Source of the DNA: Nocardiopsis sp. JB363
Lineage (GTDB): Bacteria > Actinomycetota > Actinomycetes > Streptosporangiales > Streptosporangiaceae
DNA length: 64,000 nucleotides
Direction: 5' to 3'
Assembly (NCBI RefSeq): GCF_900143625.1
Contig: NZ_FRFF01000167.1
Location: 1-64,000 of the forward strand
Shown in pieces: positions 60,819 through 64,000 of the stretch. The notes under the pieces were generated by a model. That model saw nothing but the letters and a program-made list of their open reading frames with translations. It was not told the origin of the DNA and did no database searches. Position 1 is the stretch's first letter, and every line of letters begins with the position of its first letter. The translations under genes and the position numbers were made by a program.

Positions 60819-60874
60819 CAGATCATAACTTTTTCCCTGTCCTCCTGTGGCATACGCCGACTCATCGCATACAA

Positions 60875-60910
60875 GACGGGCCCGTTCCCCGGCCGGGGAA
60901 CGGGCCCGTC
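60875..60910 (-). terminator. Terminator of the GHL10 gene
   Basis: GACGGGCCCGTTCCCC (60875-60890) and GGGGAACGGGCCCGTC (60895-60910) form a perfect 16-bp stem with a GGCC loop, 19 nt beyond the stop. Confidence 0.92.
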
Positions 60911-60929
60911 TCAGGTTCGGGCGATCGGA

Positions 60930-62561
60930 TCAGCTGCGCACGTCGGCGACCTCGCTGACCGGCCCCTCGGCCCGGTAGTCGTCCAGCGCGGTGACCACGT
61001 AACCGGCGCCGTCCTCCAGGGGCTCGTTGTCGGTCAGGAGGGAACCACCGGTCATACCGACCAGGTTGTCCGCGGTCAGCGCCGTGCAGTAGGCGTCCTC
61101 GTCCCCGGACTCCAGGGCCTGGGCGGCCTCGGCCGACAGTCGGTACAGGGCGTAGAAGCGGGCGTCCTCGATCTCGTTCCACGCCACCTCGACGCCGCCG
61201 TCGACGCTCTGCGCGGCCACGTCGTTGACCGCTCCGACCAGGGGCTCCTCACCCTCGGGGTTCTCGATCACCGGCGGCAGCGCGGCGTTGGAGTAGTGAC
61301 CGTCGAGCAGGTGGTCGACCACGTCGCCGTTCTCGCGCAGGTTCTTGATGGAGAAGTAGATGTCGCCGGAGACCTCGTCGAGCTCACCCGAGTAGTCGAG
61401 TTGGTTGCTCAGGGCGTCGTCCCCGGTCCAGCCGTCCTCACCCAGGCGGTAGGCGCCCTGACCGACGTACAGGTCGACGTCGGTGCCCTCGACCTCGTTC
61501 GACCACCAGTCGGTCATCGCCTCGTAGTCGGCGGTGTCGAAACCGCGCTCCCAGTACAGCTGAGGGGCGATGTAGTCGACCGTGCCCTCCTCGATCCAGG
61601 TACGGGTGTCGGCGTACTGGGCGTCGTAGGACTGCAACCCGGAGCTGGGCGAACCGGAGGAGTCGGTGTTGTCGTTGCGCCAGATGCCGAACGGGGACAC
61701 ACCGAAGCTCACCCAGGGCTTGGTCTCCTGGATCCGTCCGTGCACGTCCCGCATGAGCTGGTCGACGTTGTCGCGCCGCCAGTCCCCTCGGTCGTCGAAG
61801 TCGTCCCCGTGGGCCTCCCAGCTGGCGTCGTCGTCGAAGGTCGCGCCGTCCTGCGGGTAGGGGTAGAAGAAGTCGTCGAAGTGCATGCCGTCGACGTCGT
61901 AGCGGTCGACGACGTCCATGATGACCGAGGTGACCCACTCACGGACCTCGGGGTTGCCCGGGTCGACGTAGGCCTCGCTACCGAAGTCCACCAACCACTC
62001 GGGGTTCTCCTTGACCGGGTGGTCGTCGGCGAGGTTCTCCACGTCCGGGTCCTGTAGGCCCACGCGGTAGGGGTTGAACCAGGCATGCAGTTCCAGGCCG
62101 CGCTCGTGCGCCTCCTCGACCGCGTACTCCAACGGGTCGTAGCCGGGGTCACCGCCCTGCTCACCGGTGAGGTAGCGGGCCCAGGGCTCCAGCTCGGAGT
62201 CGTAGACGGCGTCGGCGGTGGGGCGAGCGTGCAGGAAGACGGCGTTGAGGCCCATCTCCACCGAATCGTCGAGCCAGGCGTCGAGTTCGGCCTTCTGCTC
62301 GTCGGCGGACAGACCGGGTTCGGAGGGCCAGTCGATGTTGCGCACGGTGGTGAGCCACGCACCGCGCATCTGGCGCTTGTCGTCGTCGGCCTGACAGGTG
62401 GCGGGGGCCGCGATGCCCTCGCCGCCGGGCTCGGGGGCGTCGTCGGAGGCGGAGTCGCCATCGTTGGCGGAACAACCCGCCAACAGCATGGTCGTGGCCG
62501 CGATCGCCGCCCACCGTCCCCCGGCGCGTGGCGTGGTCAGGGCCCGTGCCTTGGATCGCAT
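60930..62561 (-). CDS. Lipoprotein of the glycosyl hydrolase-like 10 (GHL10, DUF187) family
   Basis: A 543-residue exported protein. A signal sequence with lipobox LAGC (about residues 27-30) is followed by an acidic linker. The TIM-barrel domain shows MRGAWLTTVRNIDWPS, LNAVFLHARPTADAVYDSELEPWA, ELHAWFNPYRV, DVDGMHFDDFFYPYP and VDYIAPQLYWERGFD. The acidic residues in HFDDFFYPYP and the Tyr/Trp cleft are family features. The relative DigH of E. coli acts on peptidoglycan glycan strands, so cell-wall turnover is likely. A fibronectin-like C-terminal region closes it. The ATG at 62561 follows AAGGAG. Confidence 0.88.
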   Translation of the reverse strand: MRSKARALTTPRAGGRWAAIAATTMLLAGCSANDGDSASDDAPEPGGEGIAAPATCQADDDKRQMRGAWLTTVRNIDWPSEPGLSADEQKAELDAWLDDSVEMGLNAVFLHARPTADAVYDSELEPWARYLTGEQGGDPGYDPLEYAVEEAHERGLELHAWFNPYRVGLQDPDVENLADDHPVKENPEWLVDFGSEAYVDPGNPEVREWVTSVIMDVVDRYDVDGMHFDDFFYPYPQDGATFDDDASWEAHGDDFDDRGDWRRDNVDQLMRDVHGRIQETKPWVSFGVSPFGIWRNDNTDSSGSPSSGLQSYDAQYADTRTWIEEGTVDYIAPQLYWERGFDTADYEAMTDWWSNEVEGTDVDLYVGQGAYRLGEDGWTGDDALSNQLDYSGELDEVSGDIYFSIKNLRENGDVVDHLLDGHYSNAALPPVIENPEGEEPLVGAVNDVAAQSVDGGVEVAWNEIEDARFYALYRLSAEAAQALESGDEDAYCTALTADNLVGMTGGSLLTDNEPLEDGAGYVVTALDDYRAEGPVSEVADVRS

Positions 62562-62785
62562 CTACGTTCTCCTTCGGGGATGTCCGGCGCGTCGCCGTTC
62601 GGCCTGGCGCCACGCCGGGACCCAGATTAGGGCAAGATGTCAAGTTTCGGATACGATTCGGCCAATGTGTGGATAACATCGCACACGGTGGACCATGGGA
62701 ATGTCGCCGCAGGTCAATGAAGCACCGTGGCGACGGAGTCGGGGCGGGCTCTGACCCTCCGACCGAGGTTCTAGACTCGATTCCC

Positions 62786-64000
62786 GTGAACGCAGTACAG
62801 AGCCCACCCAAACTCTTCGTCCGCACCATCCCGCTGGACGACCGCGCCGGCAGCCTGATCGACCAGCTGCCGCAGGAGACGCCCCTGGCCTGGTTGAGCG
62901 GAGACGACGGCCTCGTCGGATGGGGACGGGCGGCGCGGTTCGAACCCGAGATCGCCCCCGAGGGCACCACCCCCACCGACAACTCCCGCATCGGGCAGGG
63001 GGCCCGCTGGTTCGCCGACCTGCTGGCGAACGCCGAGGTCGAGGACGAAGTGGGCTTGCCCGGCACCGGCGCGGTCACCTTCGGCACGTTCACGTTCGCA
63101 CCCACATCCCCCGGTTCGGCGCTCGTGGTGCCCCGAGTACTCGTGGGCCGGCGCGGTGACCACTCCTGGTTGACCACCGTCACCGACGAACCCGGCGAAC
63201 GCCCCGCGCCACCATCGCGTTCGGTCACCGAGCCACGCCCTGTCGGCCCCTTGCGATGGCGCCCCGGTTCCCTCACCCCGGAGCAGTGGATGGACGTGAT
63301 CGCCGCGACGATCGCGCGCATCCGCGCGGGCGAACTCGACAAGGCCGTGCTGGCCCGCGACGCCCACGCCGAGGCCGACGCGCCCTTGGACGTGCGGATG
63401 CTGTTGAAGCGGCTGCACGCTCGCTTCCCCGGCTGCTTCACCTTCTCCGTCGACGGCATGGTCGGCGCCACCCCCGAACTCCTGCTGCGTATGGAGGGCA
63501 GCGAGTTCGACTCCCTGGTACTGGCCGGGACGCGTCCGCGCGGAGAGGACGAGGAGTCCGACCGGCGTCTGGGCCGGGAGATGATGGCCTCCGCCAAGGA
63601 CGTGGAGGAGCACGGCCTGGCCGTGGACTCGCTGCGCGCCGCCATGGAGCCGCTCACCGAGGAGCTCACCGTCCCGGACCGGCCGCACCTGCTCAAGCTC
63701 GCCAACGTCCAGCACCTGGCCACCAGCGCTCACGCGCGCCTGGCTCCCGGAGTCTCCGCCCTGGACGCCGTGGCGGCGCTGCACCCGACCGCCGCCGTGG
63801 GCGGTACGCCCACCGAGGCCGCGATGCGGCTGATCGCCGCGACGGAGGGCATGGACCGTGGCGGCTACGCCGGCCCCGTGGGCTGGCTGGACGGCGCGGG
63901 CAACGCCGAGTGGGGCATCGCACTGCGCAGCGCCCACGTGGACGGGGCGCGCGCCCGCCTGTACGCGGGCGGTGGGATCGTCGCCGGGTCCGACCCCGAG
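62786..64000 (+). CDS. Isochorismate synthase (chorismate-binding family), 3' end outside the window
   Basis: 405 codons are visible, open to the window edge. The chorismate-binding core shows LDKAVLARDA, GATPELLLRM, LAGTRPRGEDEESDRRLG, SAKDVEEHGLAVDSLR, LHPTAAVGGTPTEAAM and GYAGPVGWLDGAG, which is the isochorismate synthase pattern (MenF/EntC). The product feeds menaquinone or a salicylate/DHB siderophore; the neighbours that would decide are beyond the window. Only about 20-30 residues should be missing. The GTG at 62786 lies 8 nt after the -10 TAGACT (62772-62777), with a -35 TCTGAC (62750-62755), so the mRNA is probably leaderless. Confidence 0.88.
   Translation, partial: MNAVQSPPKLFVRTIPLDDRAGSLIDQLPQETPLAWLSGDDGLVGWGRAARFEPEIAPEGTTPTDNSRIGQGARWFADLLANAEVEDEVGLPGTGAVTFGTFTFAPTSPGSALVVPRVLVGRRGDHSWLTTVTDEPGERPAPPSRSVTEPRPVGPLRWRPGSLTPEQWMDVIAATIARIRAGELDKAVLARDAHAEADAPLDVRMLLKRLHARFPGCFTFSVDGMVGATPELLLRMEGSEFDSLVLAGTRPRGEDEESDRRLGREMMASAKDVEEHGLAVDSLRAAMEPLTEELTVPDRPHLLKLANVQHLATSAHARLAPGVSALDAVAALHPTAAVGGTPTEAAMRLIAATEGMDRGGYAGPVGWLDGAGNAEWGIALRSAHVDGARARLYAGGGIVAGSDPE

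Overview
The window is chromosomal DNA of a high-GC actinomycete. The evidence is very high G+C with strong third-position GC bias, a type I-E repeat with 32-nt spacers, actinobacterial families (DUF574 methyltransferase, DUF3040, PaaABCDE), TANNNT -10 boxes feeding leaderless genes, and LacI/CebR, DtxR and TetR(PaaR)-type operators of the actinobacterial kind. A Nocardiopsis-like genus (Streptosporangiales) fits the gene content, but this is inference.

Layout. 1-235: end of a CRISPR array read on the minus strand, with its likely leader and no cas genes. 291-5088: L-rhamnose operon (rhaI, aldolase/dehydrogenase fusion, rhaB) behind a LacI-type operator. 5293-14918: phenylacetate degradation. 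paaABCDE-paaI and paaJ-F-H-G lie on minus and paaK on plus; two nearly identical palindromes mark the two promoters, and a 19-codon upstream ORF overlaps paaJ. 14957-24694: serine hydrolase, YtcJ-like amidohydrolase with an MHS-family transporter, M20 hydrolase opposite a PucR-type regulator, DUF574 methyltransferase, RlaP-like nucleotidyltransferase and a 30-residue membrane peptide. 24742-29544: zinc-ribbon membrane protein, then a locus where a MATE transporter gene and a TetR gene have been broken, partly inverted and joined to a TnpB element. 29639-31976: a tRNA-like cloverleaf ending 1-2 nt before the start codon of a 754-residue protein of unknown function. 32136-46310: regulators, CebR-controlled beta-glucosidase, CorA, AlkB, Vps62-like protein, two LysR genes around an EamA exporter, GNAT and coiled-coil proteins. 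46373-54983: FUSC protein, cyclase, PlsC, FprA with an iron box, a 6S-like RNA and a class B penicillin-binding protein with a 400-residue disordered N-terminus. 55552-64000: two small secreted repeat proteins, CAP protein, DUF3040 protein, molybdate operon (mop regulator-modABC), a GHL10 lipoprotein and the start of an isochorismate synthase that leaves the window.

How the genes work together. The rhamnose genes convert L-rhamnose to L-rhamnulose and its 1-phosphate, then cleave that and oxidise the lactaldehyde. The paa genes activate phenylacetate (PaaK), epoxidise the ring (PaaABCE with PaaD), isomerise (PaaG-like) and beta-oxidise (PaaF, PaaH, PaaJ), with PaaI removing dead-end thioesters; paaZ and the regulators are absent from the window. 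Much of the rest is housekeeping or single-gene accessory function. The least explained elements are the tRNA-like structure fused to the 754-residue gene, the paaJ leader ORF, the secreted repeat pair and the shattered MATE-TetR locus.
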